A DNA stretch of 31,970 bases from CAZSIA01 sp045126355 (GTDB taxonomy: Bacteria > Bacillota_I > Bacilli_A > Acholeplasmatales > Anaeroplasmataceae): assembly GCA_045126355.1 (NCBI GenBank), contig JBGVOE010000118.1, positions 1 to 31,970 on the forward strand, given 5' to 3'. Below the pieces are notes generated by a model. That model did no database searches, was not told the DNA's origin, and was given only the letters and a program-made list of their open reading frames with translations. A program made the translations under genes and the position numbers. Positions within the stretch are counted from its first letter, which is position 1, and each line of letters starts with the position of its first letter. Below are positions 16,493 to 23,346 of this stretch, one piece after another.

Positions 16493-17149
16493 TTGAAAAC
16501 AAAAAAATTATTAATTATGGGTCCTCCAGGAGCTGGTAAAGGAACTCAAGCAGCTAATATCGTTAGCAAATATGGTGTATGTCATATTTCTACAGGAGAT
16601 ATGTTCCGTAGCGCAATTAAAAACGGCACAGAAATGGGAAAACTTGCTCAAAAATATATTGAAAATGGTGAGTTAGTACCTGATAGTGTAACTGTTGGTA
16701 TTGTTAAAGAAAGATTATCTCAACAAGATATTTTAGAAAAAGGGTTCTTATTAGACGGTTTTCCTAGAAATCTAGATCAAGCTCATAGTCTTGATACTAT
16801 CTTAGAGGAATTAGGTTACAATTTAGACGCTGTTATCAACGTAAGTGTTTTAGATGAAATCCTAATTAATCGTATTATTGGTAGAAGAATTTGTCGCCAA
16901 TGCGGTGCAACTTACCACATCGAATTCAATAAACCTAATGTTGAAGGTGTTTGTAATGAATGTGGTGGAGAATTATATATCCGCAAAGACGATACAAGAG
17001 AAACTGCTGAAAATAGATTAAATGTCTATAGCACTCAAACACAACCATTATTAGACTTCTATGCAGAAAGAGGCTTATTAGTTGAAATTGATGGAGATCA
17101 AGCTGTATCTAAAGTGTTTAGTGATATCGTAGAACATTTAGGTCAATAA
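16493..17149 (+). CDS. adk: Adenylate kinase (zinc-lid type)
   Basis: Catalyses ATP + AMP = 2 ADP in the cytoplasm. It has 218 residues. The P-loop is GPPGAGKGTQA, the AMP site includes STGDMFR and LDGFPRN, and the long LID domain carries the zinc-binding cysteines CRQCGATYH and CNECGG followed by RKDD. The start is TTG at 16493 after a GAGGG ribosome-binding site, the second TTG start in a row. It follows secY as in Bacillus. Confidence 0.97.
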   Translation: MKTKKLLIMGPPGAGKGTQAANIVSKYGVCHISTGDMFRSAIKNGTEMGKLAQKYIENGELVPDSVTVGIVKERLSQQDILEKGFLLDGFPRNLDQAHSLDTILEELGYNLDAVINVSVLDEILINRIIGRRICRQCGATYHIEFNKPNVEGVCNECGGELYIRKDDTRETAENRLNVYSTQTQPLLDFYAERGLLVEIDGDQAVSKVFSDIVEHLGQ

Positions 17150-17898
17150 TGATAATAAAAAAATCTGTGCGCGAAATAGAACTTATGCGCACTGCAGGTA
17201 GAATTGTTGCGTTAGCTCATCAGGAAGTCGAAAAACATATCAAACCTGGTATCTCAACATTAGAATTAGATAAAATTGTTGAACGTGTTATCAGAGAAAA
17301 TGGAGCAACACCTTCATTTAAAGGATATGGAGGATTTCCTGGTAGTATATGCGCATCAATCAATGATGTCGTTATCCACGGCATTCCAAAAGCTTCTACA
17401 ATATTAAAAAAAGGCGATATCATTAGCATTGATATCGGAGCTTGTTATAAAGGTTATCACGGAGACTCAGCATGGACATATCCCGTGGGTGAAATTAGCG
17501 AAGCTGATAAAGCCCTTATGGAAGTAACGTTAAATGCATTGTATAAAGGCTTAGAACAAGCTAAGCCAAATAATCGTTTAAGTGATATAAGCGCAGCTAT
17601 TGGCAATTATGCCAGAAGCTATGGCTATGGAGTGGTTGAGGATTTTACAGGTCATGGTGTAGGTAAAAACTTACATGAAGATCCTGCGATTCCAAACTAT
17701 GGTATCCCAAATATGGGACCAATATTACAACCAGGGATGACTTTGGCAATCGAACCAATGATTAACGCTGGTACAAAGAATGTGAAAGTTTGTTCCGATG
17801 GTTGGACTACTATCACACGTGATGGGAAAAAGAGTGCACATTTCGAGCATTCAATTCTGATCACAGATGAAGGTTACGAAATTTTGACTAAACTTTAG
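17149..17898 (+). CDS. map: Methionine aminopeptidase, type I
   Basis: Removes N-terminal methionine from nascent proteins, using two metal ions. It has 249 residues of the pita-bread fold. Metal ligands are visible in SIDIGACYKGYHGDSAWT (two Asp), FTGHGVGKNLHEDP (His), AIEPMI (Glu) and HFEHSILIT (Glu). The start overlaps the adk stop by one base (TAATG), and there is no strong separate ribosome-binding site, so translation is probably coupled. Confidence 0.97.
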   Translation: MIIKKSVREIELMRTAGRIVALAHQEVEKHIKPGISTLELDKIVERVIRENGATPSFKGYGGFPGSICASINDVVIHGIPKASTILKKGDIISIDIGACYKGYHGDSAWTYPVGEISEADKALMEVTLNALYKGLEQAKPNNRLSDISAAIGNYARSYGYGVVEDFTGHGVGKNLHEDPAIPNYGIPNMGPILQPGMTLAIEPMINAGTKNVKVCSDGWTTITRDGKKSAHFEHSILITDEGYEILTKL

Positions 17899-17912
17899 AT
17901 AGGAGGATTTCT

Positions 17913-18137
17913 ATGGCTAAAAATAAAGAAAATATCATCGAATTAGAAGCAAAGGTAATTGATGTGTTACCTAATACAATGTTTAAAGTAGAATTAGAAA
18001 ATGGACATCAAATTTTGGCACACGTTTCTGGTAAAATCCGTTTGAATAACATACGCATTTTACCAGGGGATAAGGTAACAGTTGAATTATCAACTTATGA
18101 TTTAACACGTGGCCGCATTACTTATCGCCGTAAGTAA
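17913..18137 (+). CDS. infA: Translation initiation factor IF-1
   Basis: OB-fold protein that occupies the 30S A site during initiation. It has 74 residues, slightly longer than the usual 72. Segments ELEAKVIDVLPNTMFKVELE, HVSGKIRLNNIRILPGD and DLTRGRITYRRK are characteristic. AGGAGG precedes the ATG. Lies between map and rpmJ as in Bacillus. Confidence 0.97.
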   Translation: MAKNKENIIELEAKVIDVLPNTMFKVELENGHQILAHVSGKIRLNNIRILPGDKVTVELSTYDLTRGRITYRRK

Positions 18138-18160
18138 AATTAAAATTGGAGGTATTCAAG

Positions 18161-18274
18161 ATGAAAGTAAGACCATCAGTAAAACCAATATGTGATAAAT
18201 GCAAAGTAATCAAAAGAAAAGGCAGAGTCATGGTTATTTGTGAAAATCCAAAACACAAACAAAGACAAGGTTAG
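18161..18274 (+). CDS. rpmJ: 50S ribosomal protein L36 (zinc-binding)
   Basis: A 37-residue protein between infA and rpsM. It reads MKVRPSVKPICDKCKVIKRK and then GRVMVICENPKHKQRQG, with the CxxC...C...H zinc ligands of C+ L36. A GGAGG ribosome-binding site lies about 10 bases before the ATG, and the stop is TAG at 18272-18274. Confidence 0.98.
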   Translation: MKVRPSVKPICDKCKVIKRKGRVMVICENPKHKQRQG

Positions 18275-18298
18275 AAATTTATAGGAGGTGCAAAAATT

Positions 18299-18664
18299 AT
18301 GGCACGTATAGCAGGAGTAGATATTCCAAGAGATAAACAAGTTCGTTATTCTCTACAATATATTTATGGTATTGGAGATACATTAGCATGCAACATTTTA
18401 GCAGCTGCTGGTGTTGAAGAAACTAAAAGAGTAAAAGATTTAACAGACGATGAATTAGGTCGCATTCGTAGCGAAGTTGCAAAATACCGTGTAGAAGGTG
18501 ACTTAAGACGTGAAGTTACATTAAATATTAAACGTTTAATGGAAATCGGATGTTATAGAGGTATTCGTCATCGTAGAGGATTACCAGTACGTGGACAAAA
18601 TACTAGAAACAATGCACGTACTCGTAAAGGACCAGCTAGAACTATCGCTGGTAAGAAGAAATAA
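18299..18664 (+). CDS. rpsM: 30S ribosomal protein S13
   Basis: Head protein that contacts S19 and the P-site tRNA and forms intersubunit bridges. It has 121 residues: MARIAGVDIPRDKQVRYSL, YIYGIGDTLA, and the C-terminal GIRHRRGLPVRGQNTRNNAR followed by KGPARTIAGKKK. AGGAGG precedes it. Confidence 0.98.
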   Translation: MARIAGVDIPRDKQVRYSLQYIYGIGDTLACNILAAAGVEETKRVKDLTDDELGRIRSEVAKYRVEGDLRREVTLNIKRLMEIGCYRGIRHRRGLPVRGQNTRNNARTRKGPARTIAGKKK

Positions 18665-18678
18665 GGAGGACAACCAAA

Positions 18679-19062
18679 ATGGCAAGCAAAGTAACAAAAC
18701 GTCGTATTAAGAGAAATGTGCCACTTGGAGTTGCGCATATTCATTCGACTTTCAATAACACTATCGTTACTATCACTGACCCAGCTGGAAATGCAATTTC
18801 ATGGTCAAGTGCTGGTGCACTAGGTTTTAAAGGTAGCCGTAAATCTACACCATTCGCTGCACAAAGTGCAAGTGAAGCTGCTGCAAAAGTTGCAGTTGAT
18901 CAAGGTGTACAAAGAGTTGAAGTAGTTGTTGTTGGACCAGGACCTGGTCGTGAAGCAGCTATCCGTTCTTTACAAGTTGCTGGTTTAGAAATTACTTCAA
19001 TTAAGGACGCAACACCTGTACCACACAACGGATGTCGTCCACCAAAACGCCCAAGAGGTTAA
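18679..19062 (+). CDS. rpsK: 30S ribosomal protein S11
   Basis: Platform protein near the E site and the Shine-Dalgarno helix. It has 127 residues; typical segments are GVAHIHSTFNNTIVTITDP, GFKGSRKSTPFAAQ and the C-terminal TPVPHNGCRPPKRPRG. Follows S13 by 14 bases with AAGGAGG. Confidence 0.98.
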   Translation: MASKVTKRRIKRNVPLGVAHIHSTFNNTIVTITDPAGNAISWSSAGALGFKGSRKSTPFAAQSASEAAAKVAVDQGVQRVEVVVVGPGPGREAAIRSLQVAGLEITSIKDATPVPHNGCRPPKRPRG

Positions 19063-19089
19063 TTTTAAAATTATAGGAGGATGACGAAA

Positions 19090-20049
19090 GTGAAGGATTT
19101 ATTTTTTGAAAAACCAAATACAAATGTAGTAGAAATTTCCGATGGTGGAAATTATGGAAAGTTCGTCATTAAACCACTTGAAAGAGGCTTTGGTATTACT
19201 TTAGGTAATGCCTTAAGAAGAATACTAATGTCATCTTTACCAGGTGCAGCAATCGTACGTATTCGTATCGAAGGTGCTGAACACGAATTTATGTCAATTG
19301 ATGGTGTCATCGAAGACATTATGACAATCATTTTAAATTTAAAGAAAATCGTATTCAAGGTTGAATCTGATGATCCAAACTTCGAATATACTTTAGAAGT
19401 TCACAAAGGTGAAGGTGAAGTTACTGCAGCAGATATTTACTGCCCAAGTACTTCAGGTGTTAAAGTAGTTAACCCAGATCAACACATTTGTACAGTAGCA
19501 GCTGGCGGACAATTCGACATGACTGTTGTTGTAGCTCGCGGTGTAGGTTATGTTGGTGCTGATCACAACAAAGCACAAAACGGTATGGTAGGTTTAATTG
19601 CAATCGATTCTATCTACACACCAGTTAACAATGTAAACTACGATGTGACAAAACTTCGTGGTGAAAATGGAACTGAAATGGAAGAACTTACAATAGAAGT
19701 TTCAACTAATGGTTCTATTGAAGCAAAAGAAGCATTAGCAATTGCATCAAAAATGATGATTAATCATTTAAATGTAATGGTTGAATTAAGTGAAAAAGCT
19801 AAAGCAACTGATTACATGATTGAACGTGAAGAAACAACTAATAATAGCATTCTTGAAACAAGTATCGCTGACTTAGACTTATCTGTTCGTTCATACAACT
19901 GCTTAATGCGCGCTGGCATTAAAGATGTTAAAGATTTAATTGCTAAGAGCGAAGAAGATATGATGAAGGTTAGAAACCTTGGACGTAAATCTTTAAAAGA
20001 AGTAAAAGAAAAATTAGAAGAATTAGGTTTAAGCCTAAATCGCGACTAA
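19090..20049 (+). CDS. rpoA: DNA-directed RNA polymerase alpha subunit
   Basis: Assembles RNA polymerase through its N-terminal dimerisation domain and contacts UP elements and activators through the C-terminal domain. With the start chosen here it has 319 residues. An ATG at 19081 touches the GGAGG (19076-19080) with no spacer, whereas the in-frame GTG at 19090 lies 9 bases away, so GTG is preferred. N-terminal motifs are LERGFGITLGNALRRILMSS and GVIEDIMTIILNLKK; the C-terminal HhH region has LMRAGIKDVKDL and VRNLGRKSLKEVKEKL. Confidence 0.96.
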   Translation: MKDLFFEKPNTNVVEISDGGNYGKFVIKPLERGFGITLGNALRRILMSSLPGAAIVRIRIEGAEHEFMSIDGVIEDIMTIILNLKKIVFKVESDDPNFEYTLEVHKGEGEVTAADIYCPSTSGVKVVNPDQHICTVAAGGQFDMTVVVARGVGYVGADHNKAQNGMVGLIAIDSIYTPVNNVNYDVTKLRGENGTEMEELTIEVSTNGSIEAKEALAIASKMMINHLNVMVELSEKAKATDYMIEREETTNNSILETSIADLDLSVRSYNCLMRAGIKDVKDLIAKSEEDMMKVRNLGRKSLKEVKEKLEELGLSLNRD

Positions 20050-20072
20050 TTTAAACAAGGAGGACGTAAACT

Positions 20073-20435
20073 ATGTCAGGTTATAGTAGACTAGCTCGCA
20101 ATAGTGCTGCAAGAAAAGCATTATTACGTGACTTAATTACAGATTTAATTCTAAATGGTAGTATCAAAACTACTGTTACAAAAGCAAATGAATTAAAAAG
20201 ATTAGCAGACAAAATGGTTACATTAGGTAAAAAGAACACATTAGCATCTCGTCGTCAAGCTGCTAAATTAGTTCGTCCAGAAACTGACGCTAACGGAGTA
20301 TACGCTTTAAATAAGTTATTCGATGAAATCGCACCAAGATTTGCTGAACGCAACGGTGGTTACACTCGCGTTATCAAATTAGGCGTTCGTCGTGGTGACG
20401 CTGCTGAATTAGCAGTAATTCAATTTGTTGAGTAA
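20073..20435 (+). CDS. rplQ: 50S ribosomal protein L17
   Basis: Large-subunit protein near the tunnel exit and last gene of the superoperon. It has 120 residues with LARNSAARKALLRDLITDLI, TTVTKANELKRLADKMVTLG and GGYTRVIKLGVRRGDAAELA. AAGGAGG precedes it and an intrinsic terminator follows 20 bases after the stop. Confidence 0.98.
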   Translation: MSGYSRLARNSAARKALLRDLITDLILNGSIKTTVTKANELKRLADKMVTLGKKNTLASRRQAAKLVRPETDANGVYALNKLFDEIAPRFAERNGGYTRVIKLGVRRGDAAELAVIQFVE

Positions 20436-20455
20436 TAAATAGAAAATAAATAATG

Positions 20456-20486
20456 GATTCACTATACAATTTAGTGAATCTTTTTT
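20456..20486 (+). terminator. Terminator of the S10-spc-alpha superoperon
   Basis: A 9-bp perfect stem GATTCACTA/TAGTGAATC (20456-20464 with 20472-20480) is followed by six T. It ends only 32 bases before the start of the next gene. Confidence 0.9.
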
Positions 20487-20518
20487 CTTTTACTCATAGA
20501 TTAAATTGGTGATATAAA

Positions 20519-21547
20519 ATGGTAATTATAGATGCAGGTCATGGTGGAAGTGATCCTGGTGGAGGAAGTAACGAGTATTGGATAGAAAAAGACTTAACAT
20601 TAAAAATTTCATTGTATGAGTATGAAAGATTAAGAAGACTTGGTGTTCCTGTTAGTTTAACACGGGATGGTGATTATACACTTAATCCAACAGATCGTGT
20701 GCTTAAAGCATATAGTTTGGCTGATGGCAATAATGATATTTTAATTTCTAATCATATCAATGTTGATTTTGGAAAAATTGATGGAGCTGAAGTTATTTAT
20801 TCAATTAAAGATAGTAATACTTTTGCGAAGTTAATTGCTTCAAATTTACAAGCTGCGGGACAAAATTTAAGCCCTAGTGGTGTATATACAAGAACAAATG
20901 AATTAGGTAATGACTATTACTATATTATTCGTAATGTTAGACCTATTAAGAGTGTTTTAGTTGAATTTGGATTTGCTGACTCACCAGGTAATGACGTAGT
21001 ACTTTTAAGAGATAACTGGGAAGTTTTAGCTGAGGCTGTTGTTAAAAGTGTATGTGAATTTTTAGGATATCGATATACTCCTTCATCTCCAATAGGAAAA
21101 TATACTGTTGTTAAAGGAGATACATTATACACAATCGCTAACAAATTTAATATGAGTGTTAACGAGCTTAAAAATTTAAATTCATTAACATCTAATACAA
21201 TCTATCCAGGGCAAGTTTTAACAGTTTATCCAAATGTTCCTACTGCTCAAACTATTACTTATATTGTAAAAAAAGGAGATACGCTATATAATATAGCTAC
21301 TTCATTTGGAACAACTGTTGAAAATATTAAAGAAGCAAACGGACTGGATACAAATAATATTTATCCTTATCAATCATTAATTATTCCGCTTAAATTTTCT
21401 TTAGGTGAATATATTGTAAAAAAAGGAGATACATTATATAGTATAGCTAGTAAATTCAATACTAGTGTTGATACGTTAAAAGCTTTAAATAACCTTGGAT
21501 TTGATACAATATATCCGCTTCAAGCGTTAATTGTCCCTAAAAACTAA
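20519..21547 (+). CDS. N-acetylmuramoyl-L-alanine amidase with three LysM domains, no signal peptide
   Basis: Zinc-dependent Amidase_3 that cuts the bond between muramic acid and the stem peptide. The catalytic domain occupies about 1-183: the zinc ligands are His8 (IIDAGHGGSDPG), Glu23 (IEKDL) and His79 (SNHIN), and the catalytic Glu149 lies in LVEFGFA. Three LysM peptidoglycan-binding domains follow at about 194-238, 247-291 and 297-341, each with a GDTLY motif. The protein starts directly at the catalytic domain. The upstream in-frame codon is a stop (20510-20512), so no signal peptide is hidden. Cytosolic release by lysis, or a mother-cell-lysis role like Bacillus CwlC, is possible. The domain call is secure; the role is open. 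Confidence 0.92.
   Translation: MVIIDAGHGGSDPGGGSNEYWIEKDLTLKISLYEYERLRRLGVPVSLTRDGDYTLNPTDRVLKAYSLADGNNDILISNHINVDFGKIDGAEVIYSIKDSNTFAKLIASNLQAAGQNLSPSGVYTRTNELGNDYYYIIRNVRPIKSVLVEFGFADSPGNDVVLLRDNWEVLAEAVVKSVCEFLGYRYTPSSPIGKYTVVKGDTLYTIANKFNMSVNELKNLNSLTSNTIYPGQVLTVYPNVPTAQTITYIVKKGDTLYNIATSFGTTVENIKEANGLDTNNIYPYQSLIIPLKFSLGEYIVKKGDTLYSIASKFNTSVDTLKALNNLGFDTIYPLQALIVPKN
21097..21540 (+). repeat. Tandem LysM-coding repeats
   Basis: Three in-frame LysM units within the amidase gene. Units 2 and 3 are close at DNA level: a 22-base segment at 21261-21282 recurs identically at 21411-21432, giving a 150-base period, while unit 1 is more diverged. This suggests a recent internal duplication of the third unit. 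Confidence 0.8.
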
Positions 21548-21572
21548 AAACGGCAAAATTAAGCCGTTTTTT
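21547..21572 (+). terminator. Terminator of the amidase gene
   Basis: The stem AAAACGGC/GCCGTTTT (21547-21554 with 21563-21570) has an 8-base loop and continues into TT. It begins immediately at the stop codon of the amidase. Confidence 0.85.
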
Positions 21573-21607
21573 CTTCGATTACTTTAATTAATGATAGAAA
21601 AATTATA

Positions 21608-21636
21608 TTGAAATGAATAGTTAATAATTATATAAT
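21608..21636 (+). promoter_or_regulatory. Promoter of the HAD phosphatase gene
   Basis: TTGAAA at 21608-21613 and TATAAT at 21631-21636 with a 17-base spacer, 42 bases before the chosen start codon. Confidence 0.8.
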
Positions 21637-21678
21637 TAAAGTAGCAAAAGATAAAATTGGATGAAAGGTTTTTTTATT

Positions 21679-22476
21679 ATGGGAAGTTATACTTTTATAG
21701 CTATTGATATAGATGGTACACTTTTAAATAGTAAAAAGGAAATCCTTCTTAAAACTAAAAAAGATATTAAGAAGGCAAATGAGAATGGAATTATAGTTTG
21801 TATTTGCACAGGTAGATCTTATCCTGCTGCCAAAAAATATGTAGATGAACTTTCTATTGATATTCCGTTAGTACTTTTTAATGGTTGTAAAATACGAATG
21901 AGTGATAGCGAAGAAATAATTTTTAATAAAACTATTGAACAAAAAATTTCAAATGCTGTATTTGATATTGTAAATATGAATGATGGAACATGTTGTTTTT
22001 GGAAAGATGATACATTATACTTTAATAAGTATGATAATTATACAGAATATTATGAGAATCTAACTGGTATAAAGCCTAATATTATTAATCAATATAATGA
22101 AGATATCTTTACAAATATTAATAAATTTTTATGGTTTGATACTCCTGAAAATCTAAAGTTTATAAAGAACAATATTTTAAATAATGTAGTGGGAATTGAT
22201 TGTTTCAAATCCCAAAATAACATCTTAGAAATTGTTCCTAAAGGAATTAATAAAGGAGAAGCAATTAAGTTTTTAGCCAATTACTATAACATTGATATAA
22301 GTGAAGTGATTGCCGTTGGTGATGATGAAAATGATATATCTATGATTGTGGCTGCAGGGTTAGGTGTAGCTATGGGAAATGCGAAACAGTGCGTTAAAGA
22401 AGTAGCTGATTTCATTACGTTATCTAACGAAGAAAACGGTGTAGGTAAGGTAATTTGTGAATTTATGTTAAAATAA
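21679..22476 (+). CDS. Cof-type HAD-superfamily phosphatase
   Basis: Cytoplasmic phosphatase of the Cof/HAD IIB group, typically acting on sugar phosphates, nucleotides or flavin phosphates. All four HAD motifs are present: nucleophile Asp10 and acid Asp12 in IAIDIDGTLL, Thr44 in ICTGRSY, the lysine in GINKGEAIKFL, and GDDEND (about 214-219) followed by GVAMGNA. The cap inserted between motifs II and III is of usual size (265 residues in all). The frame also has an ATG at 21661, but AAAGG at 21664-21668 is correctly spaced only for the ATG at 21679. It is a monocistronic gene with its own promoter and terminator. Substrate cannot be told from sequence. Confidence 0.9.
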   Translation: MGSYTFIAIDIDGTLLNSKKEILLKTKKDIKKANENGIIVCICTGRSYPAAKKYVDELSIDIPLVLFNGCKIRMSDSEEIIFNKTIEQKISNAVFDIVNMNDGTCCFWKDDTLYFNKYDNYTEYYENLTGIKPNIINQYNEDIFTNINKFLWFDTPENLKFIKNNILNNVVGIDCFKSQNNILEIVPKGINKGEAIKFLANYYNIDISEVIAVGDDENDISMIVAAGLGVAMGNAKQCVKEVADFITLSNEENGVGKVICEFMLK

Positions 22477-22477
22477 A

Positions 22478-22502
22478 AAAGAAAGTCATTTTGACTTTCT
22501 TT
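22478..22502. terminator. Bidirectional terminator between HAD gene and the small basic peptide
   Basis: A perfect 11-bp stem AAAGAAAGTCA/TGACTTTCTTT (22478-22488, 22492-22502) with a 3-base loop. A T-run follows on the plus strand and an A-run precedes it, so it can end transcripts from both sides. On the minus strand it overlaps the stop codon of the 40-residue peptide. Confidence 0.85.
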
Positions 22503-22608
22503 TATTGTTTTTATTAGAAGATTTGTTTTTCATTTTTGAACCATTTTTGTTATTAAATGATCTATTTGAAAGTCCATCTTTTGGATTGTTTCTTGCTATT
22601 TCGTTCAT
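22486..22608 (-). CDS. Small very basic Asn/Lys-rich peptide, unknown function
   Basis: A 40-residue frame starting MNEIARNNPKDGLSNRSF and ending KNNKRKSK, about one third Asn plus many Lys, Arg and Ser; it is probably disordered. A ribosome-binding-like AGGA lies about 6 bases before the ATG, and a TATACT box (22628-22633 on the plus strand) lies 20 bases upstream. The stop is embedded in a terminator. It is similar in size and composition to minor small acid-soluble spore proteins, or to a nucleic-acid-binding peptide, but I recognise no family. It could be non-coding; the good spacing of signals argues for a gene. Confidence 0.5.
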   Translation of the reverse strand: MNEIARNNPKDGLSNRSFNNKNGSKMKNKSSNKNNKRKSK

Positions 22609-22656
22609 AATATCCTGCTTTCTTAAAAGTATATGCAGAAGCTTTAAAAAATATGC

Positions 22657-22685
22657 AAAAAAAAATCAACAAAAATTATTGTTGA
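22657..22685 (-). terminator. Intrinsic terminator of the large noncoding RNA
   Basis: On the minus strand a 7-bp stem TCAACAA/TTGTTGA (plus-strand 22679-22685 and 22666-22672) is followed by nine T (A-run 22657-22665 on the plus strand). It lies about 12 bases beyond the helix that closes the RNA. Confidence 0.75.
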
Positions 22686-23240
22686 CTATATCTAAAAAAA
22701 TAGAGCTAATTGACTTTCGCCATACCACATCTTATAAGTGTATTATTAGTCGATAGAGAGAATGAGTCTGAGCATAGGATAGCGACTCCTATACTTCTCA
22801 CCCTGACATTGCTCTAGTAGGATTGATACCCACACTTTCACCAAACATTCAGATCATCTCATTTTAATATTTTTTTATTTGGGACTTTGGCTACTCGGAG
22901 TAAAACTCATCTTATAGTTATCTTTTCGATAACATCACGTCCAATTTCCTTGGTGGTATTCCTAGGTTTATTAAGGTTACCAAGCTTAATCTAACTAGGA
23001 TTATTCTTCACTGAAGCGTCTATTGTGGAAACGATGAGAAAACTGACCTATACAAATATAAAACTAGCACACCAAACAATTGGCATTATGATGTTTCATC
23101 TTCATAATGTGATATTGCTATCACATTCCTACTTATACTTTCAAAGTATCCCTATCAGTATAAGCAACGCCTCGTAAACTTAGTTTGGTTCCAAGCGGTC
23201 TGTCAAGATTCTTCACTTGGGTATTAGCACTATATTTTAA
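22657..23240 (-). ncRNA. Large structured noncoding RNA of about 0.55-0.6 kb, family unknown
   Basis: No usable open frame is found, but the base composition is gene-like (23 of 60 G+C at 22741-22800 against 7 of 60 in the flank 23221-23280). The ends pair: plus-strand 23224-23228 and 23233-23238 with 22705-22709 and 22697-22702. Internal helices include a perfect 9-bp stem with a GCAA loop (23106-23127), CATTAT/ATAATG with an inner GATG/CATC (23084-23109), CTTATACT/AGTATAAG (23132-23164), CCTAG/CTAGG with ATTAAG/CTTAAT (22961-22999), GTTATC/GATAAC (22917-22933) and ATAGGA/TCCTAT (22774-22792). A minus-strand TATAAT lies at 23265-23270 and a terminator at 22657-22685. Size and closed-end design recall ornate RNAs such as ROOL or OLE; membership is untested. 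Confidence 0.72.
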
Positions 23241-23264
23241 ATATTAAATTTTCATTACAACTAT

Positions 23265-23270
23265 ATTATA
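23265..23270 (-). promoter_or_regulatory. -10 element of the large noncoding RNA
   Basis: The minus strand reads TATAAT here. The -35 position (23288-23293) reads TCACAC, a poor match. The expected start, near 23258, is about 20 bases before the helix that closes the RNA. An alternative weaker TAATAT lies at 23241-23246. Confidence 0.45.
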
Positions 23271-23292
23271 TTTTATTTTTTTAATAAGTGTG

Positions 23293-23309
23293 AGGACACA
23301 AAATGTCCT
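23293..23309. promoter_or_regulatory. Inverted repeat at the noncoding RNA promoter (candidate operator)
   Basis: AGGACA, five bases, TGTCCT form a 6-bp perfect dyad that overlaps the -35 region of the minus-strand RNA promoter. No T-run follows on the minus strand, so it is not an obvious terminator. The XRE-type regulator encoded just upstream is the natural candidate binder; this is inference. Confidence 0.4.
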
Positions 23310-23313
23310 GTTA

Positions 23314-23346
23314 TAAAAAAATTAAGACATCCCAAATAGGATGTCT
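23314..23346 (-). terminator. Terminator of the XRE regulator gene, overlapping its last codons
   Basis: The 8-bp stem AGACATCC/GGATGTCT (23325-23332, 23339-23346) is followed on the minus strand by a T-run (A-run 23314-23321). The stem is formed by the codons for the last residues (DILFGMS) and reaches the stop codon. Confidence 0.8.

Noticed and set aside
22666..22685. Terminator for a plus-strand transcript
   Set aside because: The T-run is only on the minus strand; on the plus strand the hairpin is followed by a mixed sequence.
22505..22756. Plus-strand open frame of 83 residues
   Set aside because: No ribosome-binding site; it runs antisense to the small basic peptide and into the RNA terminator and RNA 3' end. 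The hydrophobic translation is typical of an AT-rich shadow frame.
22686..22830. Group I intron core (AGATATAGTC near the RNA 3' end, plus an AATCCTACTAGAGC segment)
   Set aside because: The short AGATATAGTC string resembles the group I S element, but convincing P, Q and R partners and flanking exons were not found, and the region has its own terminator. A covariance search would settle it.
22690..23240. RNase P RNA or tmRNA
   Set aside because: The minus strand lacks the conserved GAGGAAAGTCC-type P4 segment of RNase P and the tRNA-like ends and tag frame of tmRNA.
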